DNA of 64,000 nucleotides from Sporosarcina sp. D27 (lineage in GTDB: Bacteria; Bacillota; Bacilli; Bacillales_A; Planococcaceae). This document shows positions 55,302 to 63,868 of the stretch, piece after piece; position 1 is the stretch's first letter; each line of letters begins with the position of its first letter. The position numbers were made by a program, and so were the translations under genes. The notes beneath the pieces were generated by a model. That model searched no databases. It was not told the origin of the DNA and saw only the letters and a program-made list of their open reading frames with translations. The stretch spans positions 62,001 to 126,000 of the forward strand of contig NZ_AZUC01000046.1 in the NCBI RefSeq assembly GCF_000586555.1, read 5' to 3'.

Positions 55302-55922
55302 TTAAGCCAAAATGTTCAGTATATCTGATGGTTTTTCAAACTTATATTTTGCTGGTATGCTTTCATGATTTTTACATCCCCATAAAGCCAATCCAAAATC
55401 GACACCAGCATCTCTAGCACATTCAAAATCGTAAATAGTGTCTCCTATGTAAATTGAAGATGAGGATTCAGCTTTTGAAATCTTTAAAAACTCAATAATT
55501 GGTTCTGGATTGGGTTTATGTTTCTTTGTATCGTCTGCACAAACGATATGTGAAAGATATTTCATTAGACCAAAGGGTTCAAAATCATCTTTTAGTTCTT
55601 GTTTCGTTTTTGATGTGACAATACCTTGGTTTAGACCCTTTTTCTTTAATGTATCTAAAAGATAGTTGATTTCATTGTAAACATGAATTGATTGATAGAA
55701 GTCTTTCATAAAGAAATTCCATCTATCATTAGCCTTATCAATATTATCTATTCCTAGTTTAGGTAAAGAATCAGAACCTGGAATCCCTAATACAAAGGAC
55801 AATTCTGACCGTTCAATATCCTTGTTGTAATCTGTTTTTAGAAGCTTTTGAAGTGATCCCAAAACCGCATCTTCTGTATTAATTAGTGTTCCGTCAACAT
55901 CAAAAATAATGGTCTTATACAT
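55302..55922 (-). CDS. HAD-family hydrolase, phosphoglycolate-phosphatase-like
   Basis: This 206-residue HAD phosphatase has motif I IIFDVDGTLINT (nucleophile Asp9), motif II GIVTSKTK, motif III Lys in KHKPNPEPI and motif IV YIGDTIYDFECARDAG. The cap is the small helical type between motifs I and II. GGAGG lies seven bases before the ATG at 55922. Substrate unknown. Confidence 0.88.
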   Translation of the reverse strand: MYKTIIFDVDGTLINTEDAVLGSLQKLLKTDYNKDIERSELSFVLGIPGSDSLPKLGIDNIDKANDRWNFFMKDFYQSIHVYNEINYLLDTLKKKGLNQGIVTSKTKQELKDDFEPFGLMKYLSHIVCADDTKKHKPNPEPIIEFLKISKAESSSSIYIGDTIYDFECARDAGVDFGLALWGCKNHESIPAKYKFEKPSDILNILA

Positions 55923-56070
55923 GGTGCCGCAACCTCCTTTAAATTACTGTGACTTACAGCGTAATAGTATCATTTAAGATTGACTGTTTTCAAATTATTA
56001 TGTAAAAACCATTTGGTTGAAATGCTGCAAAGTACGAACAAAATATGACAGAAGGGATGTTAGAAAATCT

Positions 56071-56469
56071 ATGAAGCAGAGCAAACAATATCGGGTAGAA
56101 ATTGTGAACAGTCTAATTAGCTTCATTTCCAATCACGGACGGAGATTTTTTTATACAAATAGTAATTTGCGTGAAGAAAATATAGATAGCGTTGCATACA
56201 TGAAGTTGAAAAATGGACGCATTTACTTTGTAGATAACTATACCCAGGATGAGATTGCTGTTATTAATGGTTCTCGTGGTTGGAATAGTTTTAGCGACGG
56301 AGGAACTCTTAGAGCATTAGTTCTTGATTTCGCAGACTTTATTCGAACTGGTAAAGATAGCAACGGGAATCATGGATATGGTGAATTACATTGTCCTCAC
56401 TGGGGACACAGTGAGGAAATTCAAGACGAGATTATCAAGTATGCAAAGGAAATTGGCTACTTGGTTTAA
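56071..56469 (+). CDS. Protein of unknown function
   Basis: This 132-residue protein reads like a small alpha+beta domain: RVEIVNSLISFISNHGRRFF, AYMKLKNGRIYFVDNYTQDE, LRALVLDFADFIRTG and LHCPHWGHSEEIQDEI. The C-terminal CPHWGH may bind metal. ATG 56071 follows AGAAGGGATG by about 11 bases. Family not recognised. Confidence 0.6.
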   Translation: MKQSKQYRVEIVNSLISFISNHGRRFFYTNSNLREENIDSVAYMKLKNGRIYFVDNYTQDEIAVINGSRGWNSFSDGGTLRALVLDFADFIRTGKDSNGNHGYGELHCPHWGHSEEIQDEIIKYAKEIGYLV

Positions 56470-56498
56470 GTCGCATTCCGAACAAAATGAGTAATTAA

Positions 56499-56525
56499 AA
56501 GACGTCTAGTAAAATAGAACGTCTT
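56499..56525 (-). terminator. Terminator of the NTF2-like gene
   Basis: AAGACGT and ACGTCTT form the stem; on the minus strand TTTTAATT follows. The inverted repeat may also stop the + strand gene at 56469. Confidence 0.6.
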
Positions 56526-56537
56526 AAATTTAAAAAA

Positions 56538-56906
56538 TTATTGTGGTAAAGGGCTTAAATGCTCGTGAATTAAAAGCCATTCATCAGATTCCTTTACGAA
56601 GATATTAGTTGCTCTACCATAACCTTGTGCATATTTTTCATTGATATAGCCTTCAAAGAAGTATGTATAAGTACAGGTTGCTGAGTTACTTCCTTTGAAT
56701 AACCAATGCACTTCTTGGGCTTCATAATTTTCGTCTTTAACTACTGACCAAGCGTTTTCAAAATAAGACTTTATTTCTTCATGATTCGTACTGTTTCGAT
56801 CTGAGAAGAAATAAACAGCATTAGGATGGAGTATTTTATTAACTTCATCAAAATTATGTGTGTTTGTTGCCTTTATGTAACTGTGTAATATCTCCAGTTT
56901 AAACAC
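56538..56906 (-). CDS. NTF2-like / SnoaL-type protein
   Basis: This 122-residue cone-shaped NTF2-like fold protein shows LEILHSYIKATNTHNFDEVN, AVYFFSDRNSTNHEEIKSYF, then strands ending GRATNIFVKESDEWLLIHEH. Members are small-molecule binding or isomerase-like proteins. GTG at 56906 lies within AGGAGTG, so a non-standard CTG start nine bases downstream is better spaced. This is unusual and unproven. Confidence 0.7.
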   Translation of the reverse strand: MFKLEILHSYIKATNTHNFDEVNKILHPNAVYFFSDRNSTNHEEIKSYFENAWSVVKDENYEAQEVHWLFKGSNSATCTYTYFFEGYINEKYAQGYGRATNIFVKESDEWLLIHEHLSPLPQ

Positions 56907-57010
56907 TCCTATTGTTTTTTTAACCCTTATTCTATCACAGAGTATTTTAGGAGATAGGTATTTATTATTTCAGATTCGGATTATGTAAGCTTTGCAAAGA
57001 AGGAGAGAGA

Positions 57011-57121
57011 ATGACAGTTTTAACAACGCCAGAAGCAGTAGCAATCATTGCGGGAGGTATCTTGCTAGCAATATTCAGCTTTGGGATGGGGCGGTTAAGT
57101 AAACGTAAAAAAGACAGCTAA
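57011..57121 (+). CDS. 36-residue phage-type membrane peptide
   Basis: ATG with AAGGAGAGAG upstream starts a peptide of one helix (EAVAIIAGGILLAIFSFGMG) and a basic end (RLSKRKKDS). Such peptides are common in phage and plasmid regions; function unknown. A decayed copy lies at 50972. Too short for ordinary gene callers. Confidence 0.6.
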   Translation: MTVLTTPEAVAIIAGGILLAIFSFGMGRLSKRKKDS

Positions 57122-57235
57122 TCCTACTCGATCAGCCGTCTCCTTACAGTCACCTTTATGGCGTTTATGTTATGTTCTATAAAGATCGGTGGAATTAAAA
57201 TGATTTATGTAAAACTGCTATGATACGGGCTGGGA

Positions 57236-57573
57236 TTGACAATTATTATAAGTATCTTTTCTGCAATTGGATTAATTTTTCAAGTTGACGACAAAGGAAT
57301 GATTATCTTTCAAATCTTAGCGTTTTTGATTGCCGCAGTTATTTTAACTTTATACATGATGAAGAAAGATCCAACATTGAAACAGCTTGGTTTTGAAAAA
57401 AGAAAATTAATAAAATTTTCTTTATATATATCAGGATAATAGTTTTGATACAGCCACTTGTATAAGGGATCGACTTTTCGCTTCCCTTTTCGACAATATT
57501 TCTTGTCCTAATTCAATTGGTTCTGGTTGGCTATACAGAAGCAAACATCTATTGTTCGAGAAAACTCTCTTGA
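57236..57573 (+). pseudogene. CPBP-type intramembrane protease remnant
   Basis: TTG starts 67 good codons (two membrane helices, then LTLYMMKKDPTLKQLGFEKR, a CPBP-like junction). After TAA-TAG the sense continues in another frame (PFSTIFLVLIQLVLVGYTEA). VGYTEA sits where CPBP proteases have the EExxxR motif (usually VGYTEE...FRG). The catalytic Glu pair and following Arg are lost, and the rest is missing. Assignment is tentative. Confidence 0.5.
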
Positions 57574-57802
57574 AAGAAATCTTTTAGCTGTCATCTTACT
57601 TGTACTTACATATTGCACTCATATATTTCTACTATTTAAGTACTGATCAAGTAGAATAATGCGGTGATAACATCATCCGCCGGGACAGCCGTGTGATTCA
57701 TTTGACGGGAAAAACAGTAAATGTTAAAATTAACCTGTAATCAGGTTTACCTCTTTTTCCATAATAGTCTTTAGTCTTCCAGTGGCTAAAGAAAAATCGT
57801 GC

Positions 57803-57834
57803 AAAGCCCTGACCTTAATTGGTAAGGGCTTTTT
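57803..57834 (+). terminator. Terminator in the debris
   Basis: AAAGCCCT pairs with AGGGCTTTTT around GACCTTAATTGGTA. Confidence 0.7.
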
Positions 57835-57892
57835 AATATTAATAAGCAATAGTTCTGGTAATAATTGCTTATATAAGACATTAATTGTAGAT

Positions 57893-57930
57893 ATATATCG
57901 ATATATTGTAGACTACATGGCGATATATTG
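57893..57930. repeat. Direct repeats with 22-bp period
   Basis: CGATATATTG occurs at 57899 and 57921. The first is inside the palindrome ATATATCGATATAT (57893-57906). An inverted pair AAGCAAT/ATTGCTT lies just upstream (57844-57870). It has the look of an operator. Confidence 0.5.
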
Positions 57931-57972
57931 GTATTATTAGTTAGATTCGTCAGAATTTCTTTAAAAACTTTT

Positions 57973-58002
57973 AGCCTGTCCTTTATTGGATGGGGCTTTT
58001 TT
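57973..58002 (+). terminator. Terminator in the debris
   Basis: AGCCTGTCC pairs imperfectly with GGATGGGGCT and is followed by TTTTTT. Confidence 0.6.
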
Positions 58003-58266
58003 AGTCGGGTGGTAGTGACGATAACGACACTCTTTTTACTTTTTCAAAGCATGGGGTGGCTGGAGTGCGGATGAATGGTTATCAATCATTTAGAACCTGG
58101 CTGAGTTAGAGGTGTTGATTCCACATAACGTAGCAGAAAAATTGAAGGTAATTGAAGGATAAAAAGAAGAATCTATTTCGGATGAAATTCGAGATGAATT
58201 AGCAGAATCTAAAGTGGATGAACAGATATAAGAAAAAAAGGGGGAAAAATATTATGGTTAAAATTT

Positions 58267-58515
58267 TTTAATGGAGAAATCATCGCCCACACGATTGGAG
58301 GAACACAGGATACAGCATTTTAGCTGGATACCCTGTCTCGACTGCCCGAATTACCTGAAGGGTGCATTCTTCATAGTGACCAAGGCTCAGTTTACACGTC
58401 ATACGAGTATCAGAGAGCAGTAAATGTAGGTTTGCTGAGGAAATGGCGAAAGGAAGATGATTACGTTCAACGACCTGATCTGACTGAGTGGGACCTAGAA
58501 TCAATCCAGGAGTAG
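58267..58515 (+). pseudogene. IS3-family transposase fragment
   Basis: The frame reads FNGEIIAHTIGGTQDTAF, a TAG stop, then LDTLSRLPELPEGCILHSDQ and GSVYTSYEYQRAV. HSDQG-x-YTS holds the second Asp of the DDE triad of IS3/IS150-type OrfB. Then the frame runs on into unrelated sequence (LRKWRKEDDYVQRPDLTEWD). First and third catalytic residues and both ends are missing. No terminal repeats found. Confidence 0.75.
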
Positions 58516-58750
58516 TTAGACAGAGCGTTGAAAATGAAATGTCAAACAGCTGTTGATACTTGGCATGATTGAAACCAACGATTTACATAACAGGCGTATC
58601 ATGCTACAGGATCCTTTTGAATTGAAGCGTATTGAATTTGAGGATATAGTGATTGCGCAAATAAGGCATTGAATGATTGCGAAATATTTAGAAAACAAGA
58701 AGGATTACCCACTTCCTTTGTCGTAGATAATTGGCAAAGGAGATTGAAAC

Positions 58751-58963
58751 GTAAAAAGATATTCGGTTTATGTTCTTCTAAAGAACGGCAATGACGTACA
58801 GTTTGAAACAGTCGATAATCCATTAGAAATCGAACCCGTACATATTAATGGTTCCGAAATGGTTATGACGAAAGAACAGTACGGCATCAATTTGCTTCAT
58901 GCAAGGAAAATGGAAGTAGTCGAATTCGGTAAAGGTAAAATTGTCGAAATGATAGCTAAGTAA
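58751..58963 (+). pseudogene. Small phage-like gene with lost start codon
   Basis: AAAGGAG lies eight bases before GTA, where an ATG or GTG would be expected. From there 70 sense codons follow without a break: KRYSVYVLLKNGNDVQFETV, NPLEIEPVHINGSEMVMTKE, KMEVVEFGKGKIVEMIAK. Preserved frame and site but a non-initiating codon suggest recent inactivation. Confidence 0.5.
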
Positions 58964-59071
58964 TAGAGAGGGCAACAACTTTCTTTTTTTAACCTAACCT
59001 TCAAGCCTCATAGACATTTACCAATTTATTGGCTAGTATTGTAGTGAACCTAGAGAGAAGGAGAGAGGTAA

Positions 59072-59782
59072 ATGAAAAGAGTATTTCCACTTTTATTGGT
59101 CTTCCTGTTGGTCTTTGTCGGTGTGACAAGCGAAGCCAGCGCAGCGACCTTTAAGGATACGCCGAAGTCTTACCGTTTCTTTAATGAGATCAACTATCTA
59201 TCCACTGAGGGTGTCATCTCCGGATATCCGGATGGCAGGTTCCAACCTGAAAAACCTGTCACACGAGCAGCAGCAGCTATCATGATTGGCCGTGCCATAA
59301 ATCTGGATGGGACGCAGCGGAAAACAAAGTTCCCTGATGTTAGTCCGAAGAGTGCAGCAGCTGGTTATATCCAGTCGGCGGTAGATGCAGGTATTATCAG
59401 CGGGTATCCGACTGGTGAATTTCGTCCAGACAGTGCAGTCAGCCGTGCGGAGTTGGCGATTTTTTTGACTCGTGCTTTCAAGTTTGAAAAATCATCAACA
59501 GAAACATTCAAGGACGTGTTACCGCACATGGCATCTTACCAATACGTCCAAAAGTTAGTAGGAGAAAATATCACTTCTGGATTTGCTGACGGCACTTACA
59601 GACCAGATACAGCAGTCACTCGTGGCCAGTTCAGCGCATTCATGGCTCGGACTCTGGACGATAAATTTAAGCCAAAGACCGACATCCTGGAATTATCATG
59701 GCAAGGTAATATTGAAAAAATAGAAGACGTAACTGTACTTCAAGAAGAGACAAAATCATCAAAGGAAAAAGCTGTTAGATAA
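59072..59782 (+). CDS. Small surface protein with three SLH domains
   Basis: This 236-residue secreted protein has a signal peptide (MKRVFPLLLVFLLVFVGVTS, cleavage near ASA-A at 25). Three S-layer homology domains follow: FKDTPKSYRFFNEINYLSTE, FPDVSPKSAAAGYIQSAVDA, FKDVLPHMASYQYVQKLVGE. Each carries a GYPDG/GYPTG/GFADG and TRAAAA/SRAELA/TRGQFS element. SLH triplets bind pyruvylated secondary cell-wall polymer. Only about 45 residues follow the domains, so it is nearly all anchor. GAGAGGTA precedes ATG 59072. Confidence 0.9.
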   Translation: MKRVFPLLLVFLLVFVGVTSEASAATFKDTPKSYRFFNEINYLSTEGVISGYPDGRFQPEKPVTRAAAAIMIGRAINLDGTQRKTKFPDVSPKSAAAGYIQSAVDAGIISGYPTGEFRPDSAVSRAELAIFLTRAFKFEKSSTETFKDVLPHMASYQYVQKLVGENITSGFADGTYRPDTAVTRGQFSAFMARTLDDKFKPKTDILELSWQGNIEKIEDVTVLQEETKSSKEKAVR

Positions 59783-60027
59783 GAACAAATAAGAGAGGGG
59801 GGCAGATGCCTTCTTCCTCATTGTTTATAATCCGTACAATTATAGATATTGATTTACTCTTTTTTAAATAAATTCTGATAATTCATCTTGGTTTTAGTAT
59901 AATCTAGAAGATAAATTGAATTCTTAAGCTCAGCAATCGGGACATTTTAATATATTTGATGGTAACTATGAAAATAAATTTAACACCCCCAAACACTTTA
60001 GGTTATTTACTGTTAGGGAGTGATTAA

Positions 60028-60429
60028 ATGAGAGAACTATTTATTATCTTTTCATTATTATTTATCCTTTCTGGTTGTGGCGAATATTCTCCTTCTATGT
60101 GGGATGTAGTCAATACCCACGGAACCATAGAAAACCTTGGACTTCTTGAAAATTTCACGCAAGACGTTTCTCATAATAAGGAAAGTGAAGTCCGAGTAGT
60201 AAATTACACTCATGAAGGCGATCCAATTATTCATGATTTAAACTATTCCAACGATAAGATAACCTCGACAATCGATAGAAGAGCTGATGAATTTGGGGAT
60301 CAGGTAGTATAAGAAGATGTATGTGAAAGCATAAAGAAAATAGACGAAAATAATCAAACGAGTTATAAATTAGAAGGATATAAAAGCAATAAAAAAGGAA
60401 TACATGTAAGTCTAATTATTATTGATTAA
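60028..60429 (+). pseudogene. DUF4362-like lipoprotein gene with in-frame stop
   Basis: ATG 60028 starts a lipoprotein signal (FIIFSLLFILSGCGEY, lipobox LSGC). DVVNTHGTIENLGLLENFTQ resembles DUF4362. TAA at 60310-60312 interrupts, but the same frame continues with sense to TAA at 60427-60429 (EDVCESIKKIDENNQTSYKL, KKGIHVSLIIID). The complete product would be about 133 residues, the family's normal length as I recall it. A 94-residue truncated lipoprotein may be made. Confidence 0.7.
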
Positions 60430-60470
60430 GTGCGTATATAACAAACCAAATAACGGTCAAGATATTCAGT

Positions 60471-60530
60471 TATCGGGGGCGATTATTGTATACGAAATCT
60501 GCATCCTATTCAGTAATAAGGCCAGATAAA
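60471..60530 (+). repeat. Intergenic element B, copy 15
   Basis: TTATCGGGGGCGATTATTGT, ATACGAAATCTGCATCC and TATTCAGTAATAAGGCCAGA match copy 3 closely. Confidence 0.65.
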
Positions 60531-60553
60531 AACGAAGTAAAGGAGGAATTAAA

Positions 60554-60745
60554 TTGAAAAAAAACTATGCCTTTCACTCTTTAATCATTGTGATTTTTAC
60601 TGTCGTGTTGCTTTACAGCCTCATGAATAAAATGTTTATTCCAGTTTTAATTACAGCAATAATCGGGATACCTTTAATAATTTTAAATCACAAAAAAATT
60701 CATCCTCACAAAAAATCTGGAAATGCTGGAATGAGCAGAAACTAG
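60554..60745 (+). CDS. Small two-helix membrane protein
   Basis: This 63-residue protein starts with TTG seven bases after AAAGGAGGAA. It has two hydrophobic segments (about 8-25 and 28-45) and a basic His/Lys-rich end (NHKKIHPHKKSGN). It stands between element B copies 15 and 16. Function unknown. Confidence 0.65.
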   Translation: MKKNYAFHSLIIVIFTVVLLYSLMNKMFIPVLITAIIGIPLIILNHKKIHPHKKSGNAGMSRN

Positions 60746-60770
60746 TTAAAAAAACTTTTAATACTTTTCA

Positions 60771-60806
60771 TAATCGGGGGGCGATTGTGGCATAACTTGT
60801 ACGAAT
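60771..60806 (+). repeat. Intergenic element B, copy 16 (short)
   Basis: TAATCGGGGGGCGATTGTGG and CATAACTTGTACG keep only the left half. Confidence 0.5.
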
Positions 60807-60861
60807 AACTATTAAACAGTTTTCCAATGGTGTAACGAGAATAAATCAAACACATTAAAAA

Positions 60862-60887
60862 GAGGGGGCGGCTACCTCCTTTTTTTG
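60862..60887 (+). terminator. Terminator
   Basis: GAGGGGG and CTACCTCC pair around GCGG and are followed by TTTTTTT. Confidence 0.55.
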
Positions 60888-60992
60888 TGTTCAAATACGA
60901 GTTAGAAATAAATCCAACCCCAATTACAAATTTTCACGATTACAGAAAAACAAAAAAACCTCATAAACGTTGAGTTTACAAGGATTTCAATA

Positions 60993-61065
60993 CGTCCCAG
61001 GCAGGAATCGAACCTGCGACCCACAGCTTAGGAGGCTGTTGCTCTATCCCCTGAGCTACTGAGAC
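60993..61065 (-). tRNA. tRNA-Arg (anticodon CCU)
   Basis: The minus strand gives the full cloverleaf in 73 nt. Acceptor GTCTCAG pairs with CTGGGAC, the D arm is GCTCAGGGGATAGAGC, the anticodon arm is ACAGC-CTCCTAA-GCTGT with anticodon CCT, and the T arm is GCAGG-TTCGATT-CCTGC. CCA is not encoded. It reads AGG codons. No integrase or duplicated 3' end is seen beside it. Confidence 0.95.
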
Positions 61066-61219
61066 ATTTGGGATTTAACTATATCAGTATACGGCATATC
61101 TTCCATATCGGCAACCAATCTACTGGCTTCCACTAGTAAATCAAATTATTTTAATAGTTAAGCATTAAAGCGTATACTGACATAGGATGGTACGAACATA
61201 ATTATTGGAGGCGGTTTAG

Positions 61220-61981
61220 TTGAATCGATTAGAAAACAAAGTAGCAGTGGTAACCGGTGCTGGATCTGGACTCGGTCGTGAAATCGCAGAACTATATGCA
61301 CGTGAAGGTGCAAAGATAGTCATCGCAGACATGAATATGCAAGGTGCAGAAGAAACCGTTCAAACGATTAAAGCAGCTGGCGGGGAAGCGCTTGCGGTGA
61401 AAACGAATGTTACTGCAGAAGAAGATGTTCAGCGTATGATCGATACAGCTGTCGAGACTTTCGGTACAATTGATATCCTTGTTAATAACGCAGGAATTAT
61501 GGACAACATGTATTCCGCTGCAACGATCACAGATGACGTATGGGACAAAGTATTAGCAATCAATACAACAGGTGTCATGCGTGCTACACGCAAAGCACTT
61601 TCAATCTTCGAAGAAAAGAAAGCTGGCGTAATCGTTAATATGGCATCCATTTCGGCACTTACAGGTGGACGAGGTGGACTTGCATATACAGCGTCTAAAC
61701 ATGCAGTTGCAGGGATGACAAAAAACGTTGCATCTCATTATGGACATTTGAACATTCGCTGTAACGCGATTGCTCCTGCGACAGTTCCTACAAATATTAC
61801 GAACAACTTAGTGCAACCCGATAAGCATGGTATGGAGCAAGCAATGAAAGGCGTTAGCCAATTGAGTCGTCCTGGGACGAAAGAAGAGATCGCAAACATC
61901 GCCTTGTTCTTAGCCTCTGATGAATCCTCTTATGTAAATGGTGTTATCATGCAAGCAGATAATGGCTGGTCTGCATACTAA
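61220..61981 (+). CDS. Short-chain dehydrogenase/reductase
   Basis: This 253-residue classical SDR has the cofactor loop TGAGSGLG (near residue 12), NNAGIM, catalytic Ser in NMASISALTG and YTASK. IADMN after the second strand suggests NAD preference. The C-terminal part (GMEQAMKGVSQLSRPGTKEE) resembles 3-oxoacyl-ACP reductase-like and glucose dehydrogenase-like enzymes. TTG start with GGAGGCGG upstream. A terminator follows at 62003. Confidence 0.9.
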   Translation: MNRLENKVAVVTGAGSGLGREIAELYAREGAKIVIADMNMQGAEETVQTIKAAGGEALAVKTNVTAEEDVQRMIDTAVETFGTIDILVNNAGIMDNMYSAATITDDVWDKVLAINTTGVMRATRKALSIFEEKKAGVIVNMASISALTGGRGGLAYTASKHAVAGMTKNVASHYGHLNIRCNAIAPATVPTNITNNLVQPDKHGMEQAMKGVSQLSRPGTKEEIANIALFLASDESSYVNGVIMQADNGWSAY

Positions 61982-62002
61982 GTTTTGAATACTGTTAAAA
62001 AT

Positions 62003-62031
62003 CGACTTCCTACTATTGGAGGTCGTTTTTT
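62003..62031 (+). terminator. Terminator of the SDR gene
   Basis: CGACTTCC-tactatt-GGAGGTCG followed by TTTTTT. Confidence 0.85.
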
Positions 62032-62151
62032 GATTGTTCCCTCAAATTCCGCACAAGAACATCGTCAAAATAAGTCTTATTTTATTTCGTGAGAATAGGG
62101 TAATACTCATGAAACACTATCGTTTACAAATGAAATTTCTGAGCGTATACT

Positions 62152-62182
62152 AATATAGTTAGATAGGGTAACTAACTATATT
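62152..62182 (+). promoter_or_regulatory. MarR-type operator
   Basis: AATATAGTTAG and CTAACTATATT form a perfect 11-bp inverted repeat with a nine-base spacer. TATACT immediately upstream (62146) may be the -10. It lies 22 bp before the MarR gene, so autoregulation of the MarR/MFS unit is likely. Confidence 0.75.
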
Positions 62183-62204
62183 AACCTTGAAGTGAGGCGA
62201 GGCA

Positions 62205-62624
62205 ATGCATTTGGAACATCAATTTTTCAGAAGTTATGTCAAACTGTATCGTCCTTTGGTGAACCAACTCAATAAAATGCTGTTGCATTATGACTTGTAC
62301 AACGCACAATGGACCATTCTCAGTTTACTGTCGAGAGAAGGGGAAATGACTTCTGCAGAAATTGCGGAAGAACAGATGATTGAAAAGCCGTCTGTTACAA
62401 AAGTAGTAAAGCGACTTCATGAAATTGGTTATCTGGATGTAACTCCAGGGCAAGATAAGCGTGAAAAGTTGTTAAAGCTCTCGAGTGAAGGTGAGCGGAT
62501 TACACGGGAGATTCAATCGGAACTGCTTCCGTTTTACGAACATATTTTAGCAGGTATTCCTGAAGAAGATATAAGGGCTGCTAAACAGCTGCTCGATCAG
62601 GCGTACGAAAATCTTATCAACTAA
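62205..62624 (+). CDS. MarR-family transcriptional regulator
   Basis: This 139-residue winged-helix regulator has YDLYNAQWTILSLLSREGEM, SAEIAEEQMIEKPSVTKVVK and DKREKLLKLSSEG, the recognition helix and wing of MarR proteins. GAAGTGAGGCGAGG precedes ATG 62205. The MFS gene starts 16 bp after its stop, so they form an operon. Confidence 0.92.
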   Translation: MHLEHQFFRSYVKLYRPLVNQLNKMLLHYDLYNAQWTILSLLSREGEMTSAEIAEEQMIEKPSVTKVVKRLHEIGYLDVTPGQDKREKLLKLSSEGERITREIQSELLPFYEHILAGIPEEDIRAAKQLLDQAYENLIN

Positions 62625-62640
62625 TAGAGAGGGTCATTAT

Positions 62641-63825
62641 ATGGAAGACAAGCAAAACTTATGGACAAAAGACTTTATTTTCATCTCAATCATTAACTTC
62701 TTTATAATGATTGTTATGTATATGCTTATCGTAACAATTGCACCATTTGCAGTTGACGAATATGGAGCATCCGCTAGTATGGCAGGACTAGTTTCCGGGA
62801 TTTTCATCATCGGAACATTATCGGCCCGGCTTGCAACAGGTCGTGTTATTGAAAGCATAGGTAGCCGTCGCATCTTACTGATTGGTATGATTATATCAGT
62901 CATAGCCATTGCACTATATTTTACTGCACACTCGTTACCGATTCTTTTACTCGTACGTTTCATCCACGGAATTGGGCTCGGCATCGCCTCTACCGCAACC
63001 GGGACAATGGTAGCGCAAATTATACCGCCGTCACGTCGAGGTGAGGGTATTGGATACTTTAGTTTGAGTACCGTACTTGCGACAGCAATCGGACCATTCT
63101 TCGGTATTTACTTAAGTCAACATGCCGACTTTACATGGATTTTCGCGTTCAGTTTAGTACTTAGTATTATTGGTCTCGGAATGTTTTTCTTTGTCGATAA
63201 ACGTCCAGAAGAAGCACCACAAGAGATAAGCGAACCAAAGAATGCACCAAAAGGACTTGCAAATTACATCGAAAAATCTGCGATACCGATTGCAGTAATT
63301 ACATTGTTAGCAGGAATCGCATATTCTGGTGTTTTGTCGTTCTTGTCATTTTACGCAAAAGAAGCAAACCTTGTCGATACCGCAAGCTTCTTCTTCCTAG
63401 TGTATGCCATCGCAATCTTGGTTTCCCGTCCGTTCTCCGGAAAATTGCTTGACCGTAAAGGCGGGACATTTGTTGTAGTTCCTGCATTGATTTTGTTTGC
63501 AGGCGGTTTATTACTACTGAGTCAAACACATACTGGAATCATCCTGCTAATTGCAGGTGCTATCATTGGGTTAGGATTCGGGAACTTCCAATCATGTGCT
63601 CAGGCGATTGCACTTATAGGTGTTCCTATTAAACGAATCGGAATTGCAACGTCTACTTTCTATATCTTCCTAGACTTTGGTTTCGGATTGGGTCCTTACT
63701 TCTTAGGTGGTGTAGCCACTGCATTTGGCTACCGCGATTTATATATGATCCTTTCAGGATTAATCGTCGTTGCGCTTATCCTATACTTGTTGATTGGCCG
63801 TAAAAAGCGACCTGTCATTCAATAA
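62641..63825 (+). CDS. MFS drug-efflux-type transporter
   Basis: This 394-residue transporter has about twelve membrane helices. MAGLVSGIFIIGTLSARLAT, GRVIESIGSRRILLIGM (motif A-like), and RFIHGIGLGIASTATGTMVA with IPPSRRGEGIGYFSL fit the DHA1/YfkF-like drug efflux branch. GAGAGGGT lies upstream of ATG 62641. It is probably induced through the MarR protein. Confidence 0.9.
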   Translation: MEDKQNLWTKDFIFISIINFFIMIVMYMLIVTIAPFAVDEYGASASMAGLVSGIFIIGTLSARLATGRVIESIGSRRILLIGMIISVIAIALYFTAHSLPILLLVRFIHGIGLGIASTATGTMVAQIIPPSRRGEGIGYFSLSTVLATAIGPFFGIYLSQHADFTWIFAFSLVLSIIGLGMFFFVDKRPEEAPQEISEPKNAPKGLANYIEKSAIPIAVITLLAGIAYSGVLSFLSFYAKEANLVDTASFFFLVYAIAILVSRPFSGKLLDRKGGTFVVVPALILFAGGLLLLSQTHTGIILLIAGAIIGLGFGNFQSCAQAIALIGVPIKRIGIATSTFYIFLDFGFGLGPYFLGGVATAFGYRDLYMILSGLIVVALILYLLIGRKKRPVIQ

Positions 63826-63830
63826 CTTTA

Positions 63831-63868
63831 AAAAACGGTTCTCCAATAGATGGGGAACCGTTTTTTTA
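63831..63868. terminator. Bidirectional terminator
   Basis: AAAAACGGTTCTCC pairs with GGGGAACCGTTTTTTT (63852-63867). Its right arm overlaps the stop codon of the next minus-strand gene. Confidence 0.85.

Larger units (their letters stand above)
57574..58266. other. Phage-like debris
   Basis: Besides the listed terminators and repeats, a start-less 23-codon stretch near 57672-57740 reads IIRRDSRVIHLTGKTVNVKI and resembles phage baseplate or tail coding. Another piece near 58150-58230 is rich in Glu/Asp codons. No intact gene. Confidence 0.4.

Noticed and set aside
58280-58823. Minus-strand frames over the IS3 remnant
   Set aside because: The plus strand carries the HSDQG transposase motif; the minus frames lack any sense or starts.
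60993-61065. tRNA-Arg as an integration site for the preceding accessory genes
   Set aside because: No duplicated tRNA end, integrase or attR-like repeat could be seen in the window.
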